A stretch of 64,000 bases of DNA from Bacillus sp. EAC (GCF_002156875.1 NZ_NCSY01000004.1:372001-436000); one strand, 5' to 3'; positions 37,432 to 47,026 are shown, counted from the first letter of the stretch. Made by a program: numbers and translations. Notes: generated from the letters alone by a model not told the origin.

Positions 37432-38637
37432 ATGATAATTGCTTTAAGATCCGATAAATCTCAAATTAATTTATTTGAGTTTACCGTAACTGACGAAATC
37501 GTAAAAATGAAAAAAAATGGACCTTTTTATTGTCCAGTTTGTCAGAATGCAGTCAGACTGAAAACAGGAAATAAAAGGAGGGCACATTTTGCCCATATCC
37601 AATTAAATGATTGTGTAAATGAACGAAAAGAAAGTAAGCAGCATCTTGATGGGAAATTTGATTTGTATCATTTCTTTAATAGATATTCTGTGGAGGTATT
37701 AATTGAGCAATTTATTCCCGAAATAAATCAGCGTCCAGATCTTATGATTCAAGCTGAAAATGAGAAAATTAGTATAGAGTACCAATGTTCAAAAATACCA
37801 TTAGAAGATATTCAGCAAAGAACTGAATCGTATAAGCTGATAGGTATGAAAGTATTTTGGATTTTAGGAAAAAACTTACTTTCACAAAAAGGTAGATTTT
37901 CTTTTACTCTAAATCCATTATCAATTTATTCATTAATAAACCCCAATTATCCTACACTCTATTTTTATGATTCCTCATCTAAAACCTTTAGAATCTTATC
38001 ATCAATAATCGCATTCTCTTCAAATATTTTTGCCGGTAAAATAATGGACATTAAAATTGAACACTATAATCTTCAGAAGTTCTCAAATCATTCCACCATT
38101 CGAAAAAAAGATTTTATTACTACTTGGACAAAATTGAAAATGACTTATCGAAAAAGCCAGCATTTAAACTACAAAGGTAATTTTTATCGCTTGAAGGAGA
38201 TCTTATATAATCTTCAAATAGATTATTTACCTTCAATTATTGGAGTACCATTAAATAGTAATTATGTTTTAAGTGAACACTGTATTGTATGGCAAGGAAT
38301 GTTATATTTATTATTTATTCATCCAGCTCAATTGGAAGAAACGATTGATTTAAATGAGCTGAAATTCTATTTAAACAATCAAATAATAAGTGGTGTGTGG
38401 AAAGTCAATGAATTGCAATTTAAAGAAATAATAAATATGGAGAATTGTGTAGAAAATTATATTGATTTTTTAGAACATTTTAGAATCGTAAAACGGACGA
38501 AAAATGGTAAAATAATGAAGATAGCGAATGCTATTATTCCAACATCATTCCAACAAGCTTTGGATGAAGACTGTCTGACAGCTAGTAAAGCATTTGATTT
38601 GCTGTTTAATAATACAACTGGTTCGAATGGGCAATAA
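37432..38637 (+). CDS. coiA: Competence protein CoiA-like
   Basis: A 401-residue protein of the CoiA/YjbF family, needed for recombination during transformation. A zinc-ribbon-like segment CPVCQNAVRLKTGNKRRAHFAH lies at about 30-51. A nuclease-like core follows, with RPDLMIQ near 101 and ISIEYQCSK near 113, a D-(D/E)xQ arrangement like restriction-type nucleases. AAGGAGG precedes the ATG. The C-terminal half is poorly conserved and I cannot assign it. It is followed 52 bases later by pepF, the yjbF-yjbG order of B. subtilis. The competence genes med and comZ are missing elsewhere in the window, but coiA is intact. Confidence 0.9.
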   Translation: MIIALRSDKSQINLFEFTVTDEIVKMKKNGPFYCPVCQNAVRLKTGNKRRAHFAHIQLNDCVNERKESKQHLDGKFDLYHFFNRYSVEVLIEQFIPEINQRPDLMIQAENEKISIEYQCSKIPLEDIQQRTESYKLIGMKVFWILGKNLLSQKGRFSFTLNPLSIYSLINPNYPTLYFYDSSSKTFRILSSIIAFSSNIFAGKIMDIKIEHYNLQKFSNHSTIRKKDFITTWTKLKMTYRKSQHLNYKGNFYRLKEILYNLQIDYLPSIIGVPLNSNYVLSEHCIVWQGMLYLLFIHPAQLEETIDLNELKFYLNNQIISGVWKVNELQFKEIINMENCVENYIDFLEHFRIVKRTKNGKIMKIANAIIPTSFQQALDEDCLTASKAFDLLFNNTTGSNGQ

Positions 38638-38689
38638 CTCAGACACTGGAATGTTATTAATACTAATAATTATTTTAGGGGGATCAGAC

Positions 38690-40507
38690 ATGCTAGAACA
38701 AAAAGCTGTTAAAAAATTACCAACTAGAAATGAAGTACAAGCAGATTTAACATGGAAATTAGAAGATATCTATGAGACAAACGAGCAATGGGAAGCTGAA
38801 TACAAAAAAGTGTTAGAACTAATTCCGACTTTTTCTGAATTCAATGGGAAATTAGGAGAATCATCATCAGCTCTTTTAAATGCGCTGAAAAGACAAGACG
38901 AAATTTCATTTTTGTTAGGTAAATTGTATACATATTCTCATATGCGTTATGATCAAGATACGACTAATTCTACATACCAAGCTTTAGATGATCGTGCAAA
39001 AAACTTATACACAAAAGCATCAAGTGCAATGTCATTTTTTGTGCCTGAACTATTAACAATTCCTGATGAAAAGTTGAAGTCATACTTAGAAGAGAATGCT
39101 GATTTGAAATTATATGAGCATTCTTTAGAAGAAATCTTAAAACAGAAGCCACATGTACTTTCAGCGGCCGAAGAAGAGATTATGGCTCAAGCGTCAGAAG
39201 TATTATCTTCTTCAAGTAATACTTTTGGAATGTTAAATAACGCAGATTTAAAATTTCCGACCATAGAAGATGAAAATGGCGAAGAAGTAGAAATCACTCA
39301 CGGGCGATATACTCACTTTTTAGAAAGTGCTGACCGAAGAGTACGAAAAGATGCTTTTGAAGCCGTATACCACACATATGATGCGTATAAAAATACGTTT
39401 TCAAGTACACTAGGTGGTTCTGTTAAAAAGAATAACTTTAATGCAAGAGTGAGAAAGTATGAGAATGCACGTCAAGCAGCATTAAGTAATAATGCGATTC
39501 CAGAGGTAGTGTATGATCAATTAGTATCGACTGTAAATGACCATTTACATTTATTGCATCGCTATGTGGCGATTCGTAAAAAAGCTTTGAAATTAGACGA
39601 AATGCACATGTATGATCTATATACACCATTAGTGGAAGAAGTAAAAATGGAAGTAACATATGATGAGGCTAAAGAAATTTTAGTAAAAGCATTAAAACCG
39701 CTTGGAGATGAGTATGTAGATATTCTGAATGAAGCATACGAAAATCGATGGGTTGATGTTGTTGAGAATAAGGGGAAACGTAGTGGAGCTTATTCATCAG
39801 GTGCTTATGGAACAAATCCATACATTTTAATGAACTGGCAGGACAATGTAAACAACTTATTTACTTTAGCACATGAGTTTGGACATTCTGTTCACAGTTA
39901 TTACACACGAAAAAATCAGCCTTATGTATACGGTGATTATTCTATATTTGTTGCAGAAGTTGCATCTACGTGTAACGAAGCGATTTTAAATGACTACATG
40001 TTAAAAAATACGGAAGACCCTAAACAAAGATTATACTTATTAAATCACTACTTAGAAACGTTTAGAGGCACAGTATTCCGTCAAACAATGTTTGCTGAGT
40101 ATGAACACACTATTCATAAGTTAGCTCAAGATGGTGAGGCATTAACGCCAGATTTATTAACGAAAACATATTATGAATTAAACGAAAAATATTTTGGTAA
40201 TGAATTAGTTATTGATGAATTGATAGGATTAGAATGGAGTAGAATACCGCACTTCTATTACAACTATTATGTTTATCAATATGCTACTGGTTTTAGTGCA
40301 GCTACTGCATTATCGAAACAAATTCTTGAAGAAGGTCAACCTGCTGTAGAAAGATATTTAGGATTCTTGAAATCAGGAAGTTCTGATTATCCAATCGAAG
40401 TATTGAAAAAAGCAGGAGTAGATATGACTTCTTCAGAACCAATTGTTGAAGCGTTAAAAGTTTTTGAAGAGATGTTAAATGAAATGGAAGAATTATTATT
40501 CAACTAA
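38690..40507 (+). CDS. pepF: Oligoendopeptidase F (PepF)
   Basis: A 605-residue M3-family zinc metallopeptidase that cleaves peptides of about 7-17 residues in the cytosol. The zinc site is TLAHEFGHSVHSYY near residue 392, with the third ligand Glu in VAEVASTCNEAI near 421. The ATG at 38690 is used because AGGGGGA is nearby and the protein then begins as other PepF proteins do. The frame extends upstream into coiA, without a start signal. In B. subtilis this is YjbG. A terminator and the RoxS RNA follow. Confidence 0.95.
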   Translation: MLEQKAVKKLPTRNEVQADLTWKLEDIYETNEQWEAEYKKVLELIPTFSEFNGKLGESSSALLNALKRQDEISFLLGKLYTYSHMRYDQDTTNSTYQALDDRAKNLYTKASSAMSFFVPELLTIPDEKLKSYLEENADLKLYEHSLEEILKQKPHVLSAAEEEIMAQASEVLSSSSNTFGMLNNADLKFPTIEDENGEEVEITHGRYTHFLESADRRVRKDAFEAVYHTYDAYKNTFSSTLGGSVKKNNFNARVRKYENARQAALSNNAIPEVVYDQLVSTVNDHLHLLHRYVAIRKKALKLDEMHMYDLYTPLVEEVKMEVTYDEAKEILVKALKPLGDEYVDILNEAYENRWVDVVENKGKRSGAYSSGAYGTNPYILMNWQDNVNNLFTLAHEFGHSVHSYYTRKNQPYVYGDYSIFVAEVASTCNEAILNDYMLKNTEDPKQRLYLLNHYLETFRGTVFRQTMFAEYEHTIHKLAQDGEALTPDLLTKTYYELNEKYFGNELVIDELIGLEWSRIPHFYYNYYVYQYATGFSAATALSKQILEEGQPAVERYLGFLKSGSSDYPIEVLKKAGVDMTSSEPIVEALKVFEEMLNEMEELLFN

Positions 40508-40540
40508 AAAGCTATAATTAAGATGATTTATAATTGATCA

Positions 40541-40576
40541 TAAAAACGGTGCAAGTAATTTGCATCGTTTTTTTAT
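40541..40576 (+). terminator. Terminator of pepF
   Basis: AAAACGGTGCAA and TTGCATCGTTTT pair (one G-T) around GTAAT, then a T run. Confidence 0.85.
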
Positions 40577-40622
40577 GTCATTTTTTAGTTTGTGTCAAAA
40601 ATGTGAATTATTTCTCAAACAG

Positions 40623-40674
40623 TTGCTAAATAGATTATTTAGATGTTATTATAGGGGTGTGAATTACTTCACAA
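40623..40674 (+). promoter_or_regulatory. roxS promoter with Rex-type operator
   Basis: TTGCTA (40623-40628), 18 bases and TATTAT (40647-40652) make a plausible sigma-A promoter. Just after the -10, 40657-40674 reads GTGTGAATTACTTCACAA. It differs from the Rex consensus TTGTGAANNNNTTCACAA at one base and also satisfies the Fnr-like TGTGA-N6-TCACA. A repressor here would block initiation. In B. subtilis roxS is known to be under Rex and ResD control. Confidence 0.8.
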
Positions 40675-40773
40675 ACACAAATACCCCTTTGTTGAACGTG
40701 AAAATTTCTCCCATCCCCTAGATGTCAATTTTGACATCGGAAAAAGGACCTAGTGAAAACTAGGTCCTTTTTC
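40658..40773 (+). ncRNA. roxS: Small regulatory RNA RoxS (RsaE)
   Basis: A predicted transcript of about 115 bases with no coding frame, between pepF and yjbH. It holds the C-rich single-stranded motifs known for RoxS/RsaE: ACCCCTTTGTTGAA at 40683-40696 and TTTCTCCCATCCCCT at 40705-40719. These pair with ribosome binding sites of target mRNAs. A hairpin GATGTCAA/TTGACATC (40721-40738) and a terminator (AAAAAGGACCTAG / CTAGGTCCTTTTT, 40741-40772) follow. RoxS/RsaE represses central-metabolism mRNAs. Identity rests on motifs, size, gene neighbourhood and the Rex site. Confidence 0.85.
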
Positions 40774-40828
40774 TTTTATTACAACTATTCTTATTAAGAT
40801 TCGAGAATACAGATTAACAAAGTGTAAA

Positions 40829-41713
40829 TTAAAATATAGTTATATCTAAGTATTGAAAATAGATGTTATCTTTTTGTACAATCTTTTTCACTTTTCGAAG
40901 TAAAATTAACTTCTTTAACTCCAACTCAATTTGTTGAGTTGTTTTTTCATAAATCGTACATAATTCATCTATCGTAACAAATGGTTGGAATCTTATAAAA
41001 TCTAGGAGTACTGGAAGGTTTCTTTTTTCAACTTTTTCATTATGCATTAACTGTAAAAGGTTAACATAAGTTTGATAATTTTCAAGTCCTGATACTTTTA
41101 AGCCCTCTTCCTCAATGTTCTCATTAAAAAATACTACGCTTGGAATTTCAGTCACGTGCATTTCTTTAGTTACCTTTATATCACATTGAAATGCTTTAAT
41201 CGATAAGGGACTATGTAAATCCTCAATAAACTCATTTACATCGATTTCGATATCTTTTGCACATTGGATAAGAACATCTTTATTTGTAATGTCATAATCC
41301 ATTAAGAAATAATATTCTTGTAATTTTTTTAAATAATTTACTCCAGCAATTCGCCCCTGAAGCTCGGCGGCTTTTATAGCAATAGCAGAGTAATACGGAT
41401 AAAGCTCTTTATTATCAATCCATAAATGATCATCACAAAGTATATCAGAACGGCTGGCTGTTTTTTCCCAAACAAATGAGAGTGGGGATGGCCTTTTTTC
41501 TAGCAATTGCTTCGTCGTGTAATATCGATTTACAGGAATAAAAGTTGTTGAAAAATACTGACCATATTCTAAGTGAAACTTTTTTAAAAGTGTGCTAAAA
41601 TCCCAGCAATTTTTACAAAGAGGATCTATGAATACATACAATTCAATCGCCTTTTTTGTACAATTATGCTCGGGATGTTTGATTGATTCAGTTTTAAATT
41701 GTTTGTCATTCAT
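40829..41713 (-). CDS. yjbH: ClpXP adaptor protein YjbH (SpxH)
   Basis: A 294-residue DsbA/thioredoxin-like protein that binds Spx and speeds its degradation by ClpXP. The N-terminal motif DPLCKNCWDF (around residue 32) is the expected CxxC region. A winged-helix-like tail (TIDELCTIYEKTTQQIELELKK) is near 250. The ATG at 41713 is chosen because AAGGGTG then has a proper spacer, against a GTG three codons earlier. B. subtilis has the haemoglobin yjbI next to it; it is absent here. Confidence 0.92.
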   Translation of the reverse strand: MNDKQFKTESIKHPEHNCTKKAIELYVFIDPLCKNCWDFSTLLKKFHLEYGQYFSTTFIPVNRYYTTKQLLEKRPSPLSFVWEKTASRSDILCDDHLWIDNKELYPYYSAIAIKAAELQGRIAGVNYLKKLQEYYFLMDYDITNKDVLIQCAKDIEIDVNEFIEDLHSPLSIKAFQCDIKVTKEMHVTEIPSVVFFNENIEEEGLKVSGLENYQTYVNLLQLMHNEKVEKRNLPVLLDFIRFQPFVTIDELCTIYEKTTQQIELELKKLILLRKVKKIVQKDNIYFQYLDITIF

Positions 41714-41891
41714 ATATTTCACCCTTAATGCAATTCATATAGCCGTACTATAACAGGCTTAAATTTTATTTTGTAAGATATAACACATTTGGTCTCTATT
41801 CGTATTGTAGCAACGGATTGTTAATATTTCAAATATGACGCACTATTATTCGTGAAACTTCTTTTATTTTGCTCTAAATTTATGAAAGTAT

Positions 41892-41922
41892 AAAAAAACC
41901 ATATCATTTCTGATATGGTTTT
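41892..41922 (-). terminator. Terminator of yjbK-yjbJ
   Basis: AACCATATCA and TGATATGGTT pair around TTTC, with a T run on the minus strand. It touches the stop codon of yjbJ. Confidence 0.85.
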
Positions 41923-42604
41923 AAGCGTAATATGAGTCAGTTACTTTACGAACATAATTTTGAGTTTCTTTAAATGGAGGAACTCCACCATATTTTTTAA
42001 CATTGCCACTACCAGCGTTATATGCGGCTAGTGCAAGTTCGATGTTTCCGTTATATTTTGTCAAATGTGATTTAATCATACGAGTACCAGCTTCAATATT
42101 TTGCTTTGGATCAAATGGATTTGTTATTCCGTATGATTCAAAATTAAATGGCATAATTTGCATTAAACCTTTAGCACCAGCATGACTAACTGCGTTTGGA
42201 TTAAAACCTGATTCTTGTTTAATAATTGATTGAATTAACTTTGGATCAACATCATATTTTTTGGCCATTTCATTAATAATCTCATCAAAGTCACCTTTTG
42301 CCATTTTACTACTCGTAAAACTAGTAGAAGATAAAGATGAAGAAATTTCATTGATCACTGGTTGAATTGAAGATGAAAAGTTACTACCTAACAATTGAGC
42401 AACGGTTTCACCATAGCTTAATTGAGGTTGAGGTACATCGATAATATTTGAAGTTGAACCCATTGAAGCAAGTTCGTCATTAAATAAAGTTCCAAATATC
42501 GAAGTTGCACTATCGCCTTTTTCACTTTGTTTCGTACCTGATAACTGATTAATATTCGATAATGCTTGAAGCTGAATTAATTTTTGGATTACTCCAACAT
42601 CCAT
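41921..42604 (-). CDS. yjbJ: Lytic transglycosylase (YjbJ)
   Basis: A 227-residue protein with a C-terminal SLT (goose-lysozyme-like) domain at about 115-225 that cleaves peptidoglycan glycan strands. Motifs: IIKQESGFNPNAVSHAGAKG with catalytic Glu near residue 132, then GLMQIMP and AAYNAGSGNV. The N-terminal 110 residues are Ser/Thr/Gln-rich and low in complexity. No classical signal peptide is visible, as for YjbJ of B. subtilis, so the export route is uncertain. It follows yjbK by one base, so the two are co-transcribed. Confidence 0.88.
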   Translation of the reverse strand: MDVGVIQKLIQLQALSNINQLSGTKQSEKGDSATSIFGTLFNDELASMGSTSNIIDVPQPQLSYGETVAQLLGSNFSSSIQPVINEISSSLSSTSFTSSKMAKGDFDEIINEMAKKYDVDPKLIQSIIKQESGFNPNAVSHAGAKGLMQIMPFNFESYGITNPFDPKQNIEAGTRMIKSHLTKYNGNIELALAAYNAGSGNVKKYGGVPPFKETQNYVRKVTDSYYA

Positions 42605-42605
42605 T

Positions 42606-43196
42606 CTATTTCTCTCCCAATAACCCTTGTTTTGCGTTAAAAAAGCGTTTAATTTTATTTAAAGTCTTACGCTCGGGTATCATATGATTCTTTAAAAGGT
42701 TGATGAAAATTTGTTTGCCAATCATTTCATCCGACACTTCATATTCTAATTCATAATCTTCTTGATTTAAATAAGTACTATGGTCTAAAACTAACAGTCC
42801 ATTTTCATAAGCCAATTCTACTCGTTTTGTTTTTAATTCTCCTAATAAAGCCAAATCTACTAATGAAATATTGTCCTCTAGTAGCGTATCTTTTACTTCA
42901 CCATCAGGGATAATGCACGTTTCTAGCATTTCGTTGGCTACAGCTTCAGATAATTTTTGGTGAATTTCTAAGTGACCAATAGCTTGTCTAATTTTCAAAG
43001 TTAAGGTAAAAGTTTGGGACTTTTGACGTATGCGAAGTGCTCCTCCGTAGTTTTTAATTGAAAAAGTTGGTGTTTCAAAGTAATAATTAATTTGAGTTTT
43101 GAAATCATGATCACTTATTTGAAAATAATTTTGAAGTTTTTCAAACTCATCTTTTGTTAATAAATTTTTAAATTCGATTTCAATTTCTTTCGCCAT
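42606..43196 (-). CDS. yjbK: CYTH domain protein (YjbK)
   Basis: A 196-residue triphosphate tunnel metalloenzyme. The CYTH signature EIEIEFK is at residues 4-10, followed by charged strands such as GGALRIRQKSQTFTLTLKIR (58 on) and ELEYEV. Such enzymes hydrolyse inorganic triphosphate or related compounds with a divalent metal. It is the first gene of yjbK-yjbJ and divergent from yjbL-yjbO. An AAGGAG site lies upstream of the ATG. Confidence 0.9.
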   Translation of the reverse strand: MAKEIEIEFKNLLTKDEFEKLQNYFQISDHDFKTQINYYFETPTFSIKNYGGALRIRQKSQTFTLTLKIRQAIGHLEIHQKLSEAVANEMLETCIIPDGEVKDTLLEDNISLVDLALLGELKTKRVELAYENGLLVLDHSTYLNQEDYELEYEVSDEMIGKQIFINLLKNHMIPERKTLNKIKRFFNAKQGLLGEK

Positions 43197-43327
43197 GTTA
43201 TACTCCTTATGTTTTGTATATTTAATGTAAATGATAGAGCTAGTCGTCTAATTTATATATGATATGTTACAATAGAATTGGTCAAATTTGAATAAAATAC
43301 ATACATTAAAAAGGTTGAGGATTTACA

Positions 43328-43711
43328 ATGAGAAAAATGCTTACAATAGAAGAAATCATTCAAAATGAAGATGGTTTATTTTTTAAAATAGAAGATAATG
43401 AAACCCTAAATTTTGATAATTGCCATGAGATTGGTACGATGATTGCAGATTCTGAACAAAATTCATTACTGTATATAATAGAAGAAAATGAAGAGTTTGT
43501 ATATATTACAATCCCAGTCACACTTTGGGCTCATATTAAAAAGGCAAATGATCAACATCAAAAGGTTTTTCTACAATCTAGAGACGGTCAGCTTGAATTA
43601 AATAGTTGGAATGATGAACTAACCTATTTAGTTCAAAATGTAGAAGGTAACTTTAATTATGGGGAAGAATTTGTAAAACAAATTCAAAAGGTATTTTTAG
43701 AAGAGAAGTAA
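43328..43711 (+). CDS. yjbL: YjbL family protein (UPF0738)
   Basis: A 127-residue acidic soluble protein of the UPF0738/YjbL family. It is rich in beta-strand-like segments (FVYITIPVTLWAHIKKAND near 58) with no motif that suggests activity. It is the first gene of a tight operon yjbL-yjbM-ppnK-yjbO. AAAGGTTGAGG precedes the ATG. The function is unknown. Confidence 0.85.
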   Translation: MRKMLTIEEIIQNEDGLFFKIEDNETLNFDNCHEIGTMIADSEQNSLLYIIEENEEFVYITIPVTLWAHIKKANDQHQKVFLQSRDGQLELNSWNDELTYLVQNVEGNFNYGEEFVKQIQKVFLEEK

Positions 43712-43727
43712 GTTGGTGGTGATTTAA

Positions 43728-44351
43728 ATGAATGGTCAATGGGAAAGTTTTTTAGCACCTTATGAACAGGCAGTAAGTGAATTGAAAATCAAGTTAAAAG
43801 GCATAAGAAAGCAGTTTGAAGAGACTAGTCAACATTCACCGATCGAATTCGTTACAGGTCGTGTTAAACCTATTCATAGTATTGTTAATAAGTCGATCAA
43901 AAAGGGAATTCCATTATCAAAGTTAAATGAGGAATTACAAGATATTGCTGGTCTGAGAATGATGTGTCAATTTGTTGAAGATATTAAAACTGTAGTTGAA
44001 CTTCTTCGAAAACGGAAAGATTTTAAAATTGTAGAAGAACGCGATTATATAACGAACAAAAAGAAGAGTGGATATCGATCTTATCATGTAGTAGTAGAAT
44101 ATCCTGTTCAAACGATTGAAGGAGAAAGAAACGTTCTTGTTGAAATTCAAATACGTACGCTTGCGATGAACTTCTGGGCTACGATTGAACATTCACTAAA
44201 CTATAAATATAAAGGGCAATACCCTGAAAACATTCTTGAGCGATTACAACGAGCAGCTGAAGCAGCATTTTTACTTGATGAAGAGATGTCGCTTATTAGA
44301 GGGGAAATACAAGAAGCACAAGCTGAATTCTCGAAAAAAAACGACCAATAA
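43728..44351 (+). CDS. yjbM: Small alarmone synthetase YjbM (RelQ/SasB)
   Basis: A 207-residue single-domain (p)ppGpp synthetase. The RelA/SpoT synthetase domain covers nearly the whole protein: FVTGRVKPIHSIVNKSIKKG (44-63), LQDIAGLRMMCQFVEDI (about 70-87), NKKKSGYRSYHVVVEY (108 on) and VEIQIRTLAMNFWATIEHSL. The synthetase Asp/Glu residues are present and there is no hydrolase HD domain. It lies 16 bases after yjbL and 15 before NAD kinase. In B. subtilis it helps set basal ppGpp levels. Confidence 0.93.
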   Translation: MNGQWESFLAPYEQAVSELKIKLKGIRKQFEETSQHSPIEFVTGRVKPIHSIVNKSIKKGIPLSKLNEELQDIAGLRMMCQFVEDIKTVVELLRKRKDFKIVEERDYITNKKKSGYRSYHVVVEYPVQTIEGERNVLVEIQIRTLAMNFWATIEHSLNYKYKGQYPENILERLQRAAEAAFLLDEEMSLIRGEIQEAQAEFSKKNDQ

Positions 44352-44366
44352 GGAAAGGGCGAGAAA

Positions 44367-45161
44367 ATGAAATTCGCTATAATGTCAAAGGGTGATCAGG
44401 AATCTAATAATCTTACTAAGCGTATGAAGGATTATTTAGAGAGTTTTAATTTTAAATATGATGAGGCTGAACCAGAGATTGTTATATCGGTTGGTGGAGA
44501 TGGAACATTACTTCATGCATTTCACCGATATACACATCTATTAGATAAAGTGTCTTTTGTAGGTGTTCATACTGGTCATTTAGGTTTTTATGCGGATTGG
44601 GTACCAAGTGAAGTTGAAAAGCTAGTTATCGCAATTGCTAAAACTCCTTTCCAAGTAGTGGAATATCCACTATTGGAAGTGATCATCCGTTATAAAGACG
44701 GTCGTAAAGAAACCCAAACACTTGCCTTAAATGAATGTACGATTAAAGGACTTGAAGGTACTTTAGTAATTGATGTTGAAATAAAAGGTCAACATTTTGA
44801 AACGTTTAGAGGTGATGGACTTTGTATTTCTACACCTTCAGGCAGTACTGCTTACAATAAAGCATTAGGTGGAGCGATTATTCATCCTTCGATTGAAGCA
44901 ATTCAGATCGCTGAAATGGCTTCGATTAATAATCGTGTTTTCCGTACAATAGGTTCACCACTTGTACTACCAAAACATCATACATGTTTACTTAAACCAG
45001 TACGAAATGCCAATTTTCAAATTACATTAGATCATAAAACAATTGTTCATCAAGACGTGAAATCGATTCAATGCCGAGTTGCACAAGAAAAAGTACGCTT
45101 TGCTCGTTTTAGACCTTTCCCATTTTGGAAACGAGTAGTGGATTCTTTTGTAAAAGAATAG
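44367..45161 (+). CDS. nadK: NAD kinase (PpnK/NadK)
   Basis: A 264-residue kinase that phosphorylates NAD to NADP. The diagnostic [11 protein letters not shown] is at about residues 42-52, NECTIKG at about 124 and [17 protein letters not shown] near 155. AAAGGGCGAG precedes the ATG. It is the third gene of the yjbL operon, equivalent to YjbN. NADP supply next to an alarmone synthetase is conserved in Bacillus. Confidence 0.96.
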   Translation: MKFAIMSKGDQESNNLTKRMKDYLESFNFKYDEAEPEIVISVGGDGTLLHAFHRYTHLLDKVSFVGVHTGHLGFYADWVPSEVEKLVIAIAKTPFQVVEYPLLEVIIRYKDGRKETQTLALNECTIKGLEGTLVIDVEIKGQHFETFRGDGLCISTPSGSTAYNKALGGAIIHPSIEAIQIAEMASINNRVFRTIGSPLVLPKHHTCLLKPVRNANFQITLDHKTIVHQDVKSIQCRVAQEKVRFARFRPFPFWKRVVDSFVKE

Positions 45162-45169
45162 GTGAAGAA

Positions 45170-46078
45170 ATGAAACAGTTTAGTTTAACATGGGAAGCAC
45201 ACAGAGAACATGATGGTATGCTCTTAAGAGAGTTCCTAAAATTAAAGGAACTCTCTAAACGTGCGCTTACCGATATTAAATTTCAAGGTGGAAAAATAAC
45301 AGTTAATGAGTTAGAAAAGACGGTTCGATCCGTAGTAAACGAAAAGGATATTGTTACTGTATGCTTTCCAATCGAAAAGCCTAGTGAAGATTTAATTTCT
45401 GAGGATGTTCCATTTGAAATAATCTTTGAAGACGACGCTGTATTGGTCGTAAATAAGCCTGCTGGTATTCCTAGTATTCCTTCAAGGGAACATCCAACAG
45501 GGACATTAGCTAATGGCATATTACATTATTATAATAAGATTGGTCTTCAATCAACCATTCATATAGTTACACGTCTAGATAAAGATACATCGGGTTTAAT
45601 GCTAATCGCAAAAAATCGTTATATTCATTACTTATTTTCTAAAAATGAATTAAAAAGTGTTAGTCGAAAGTACATGGCAATTGTCCATGGGACTTTGGAT
45701 CAAAAAGAGGGGTCTATACGGGCTAAAATTGCACGAAAGAGTGATAGTATAATCCAAAGAGAAGTTTCGGATGAAGGGCAAGAAGCAATTACTCATTTTG
45801 AAGTAATCCAATCGTTGGATGCCTATTCAATTGTCCAATTACAACTTGAAACTGGTAGGACTCATCAAATTCGTGTACATATGTCACACATTCAGCATCC
45901 GTTAGTCGGAGACGATCTATATGGTGGTTCTACTGACTCGTTGAGTAGACAAGCACTACACAGTTTTAAATTATCATTTGAACATCCAATTGAAAAAAAA
46001 GAATATTTGTTTGAAATCGGTTTCCCAAAAGATTTATCCGACTGGTTAATCTCAAATAACTGCCAAATGAAATGGTGA
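45170..46078 (+). CDS. yjbO: RluA-type pseudouridine synthase (YjbO)
   Basis: A 302-residue enzyme that isomerises uridine to pseudouridine in RNA. The catalytic motif is HIVTRLDKDTSGLMLIAKN near residue 130, with the conserved Asp in RLDKDTSG. An N-terminal S4-like segment (ALTDIKFQGGKITVNELEK) is followed by the synthase core and the typical TGRTHQIRVHMSHIQHPLVGDDLYGG. The ATG at 45170 is nine bases after the ppnK stop. Substrate RNA is not determined. It ends the operon. Confidence 0.92.
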   Translation: MKQFSLTWEAHREHDGMLLREFLKLKELSKRALTDIKFQGGKITVNELEKTVRSVVNEKDIVTVCFPIEKPSEDLISEDVPFEIIFEDDAVLVVNKPAGIPSIPSREHPTGTLANGILHYYNKIGLQSTIHIVTRLDKDTSGLMLIAKNRYIHYLFSKNELKSVSRKYMAIVHGTLDQKEGSIRAKIARKSDSIIQREVSDEGQEAITHFEVIQSLDAYSIVQLQLETGRTHQIRVHMSHIQHPLVGDDLYGGSTDSLSRQALHSFKLSFEHPIEKKEYLFEIGFPKDLSDWLISNNCQMKW

Positions 46079-46238
46079 AATTTTTTCATATATGTCAAGT
46101 GGATTATTTGTCTAAATTTTGTAGAATTTATTGACAATAGTAGTCTAATAGCTTATTTTAGTAAATGTAGTGTTTCTACCATGGGGATGGAAGAAACTAA
46201 AATAACTGAAGAGCGGACGCAGCTTATTCAGTAATTAA

Positions 46239-46272
46239 GTAGGTACCTTTAGGTTACCTACTTTTTTATTTG
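46239..46272 (+). terminator. Terminator after yjbO
   Basis: AAGTAGGTAACC-like arms (AGTAGGTACC and GGTTACCTACT) pair around TTTA, then TTTTTT. It also lies at the 3' end of the converging prpE gene. Confidence 0.7.
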
Positions 46273-46282
46273 GAAATTACGG

Positions 46283-47026
46283 CTAGTCCTCATAGTGGCT
46301 AAATTTCTCTTCAATTAGAGGCATAGTTGATTGCACAAAAGAAAATTTAAGCTCTGGGTAAGATAACGCAGTTAGTTTCCCTCCAAATACAGCACCTGTA
46401 TCAATATTAATTGTATTATTTAATTCTCTTGGCTCTTTTATAGGAGTATGACCATAGACGATTAATGATTTCCCTTTATATTCTTTTGCCCAGTCTTTTC
46501 TTACTGGCATACCATTTGGTAATACCTCTCCATTTATATCACCATACAAAACAAATGTCTTAACATTATTTGAATGCTTTCCAATCATATCTTCTCGTAT
46601 GCCAGCGTGGCTTACAACTAATTTTCCATGATCTAATACATGATAAAGTGGAGTGGCCTCATAAAGCTTTATAAACATATTCTGAATATGTTGGCGTTCT
46701 TTCCCGTTCAAAGCGTCTAATTCTGCTACTGTTGTTTCGAGTCCATGTTGAATTTTTACATTTCTTCCAAGAAAATACCGATACAGTTTATTGCAATGAT
46801 TACCTGGAGAATAAAATGCATTTTTCTGCTTCATAACTAATTCGTAAACAACTTTAATGACTTCTAATGATTGTGGCCCTCGATCTGTTAAATCTCCTAC
46901 GAAAACTAATTTTCGATTTTCGGGGTGAATTGGTACATTAGTAACCCATGAATAACCAAGTTTTCGAGTCAATTGTACGAATTCATCATAGCAACCATGA
47001 ATATCCCCAATCACATCATAACTCAT
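46283..47026 (-). CDS. prpE: Bis(5'-nucleosyl)-tetraphosphatase PrpE (YjbP)
   Basis: A 247-residue calcineurin-type metallophosphatase. In B. subtilis PrpE hydrolyses Ap4A symmetrically. The metal-binding motifs are [12 protein letters not shown] (4-15), [12 protein letters not shown] (about 45-56), [11 protein letters not shown] (about 77) and VVSHAGIR (about 130); a later YGHTPIKEP supplies another His. The start at 47026 is chosen because it follows AAAGGA and places the first metal motif at the N-terminus. The frame is open upstream, but that stretch is AT-rich and has no ribosome site. Confidence 0.93.
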   Translation of the reverse strand: MSYDVIGDIHGCYDEFVQLTRKLGYSWVTNVPIHPENRKLVFVGDLTDRGPQSLEVIKVVYELVMKQKNAFYSPGNHCNKLYRYFLGRNVKIQHGLETTVAELDALNGKERQHIQNMFIKLYEATPLYHVLDHGKLVVSHAGIREDMIGKHSNNVKTFVLYGDINGEVLPNGMPVRKDWAKEYKGKSLIVYGHTPIKEPRELNNTINIDTGAVFGGKLTALSYPELKFSFVQSTMPLIEEKFSHYED

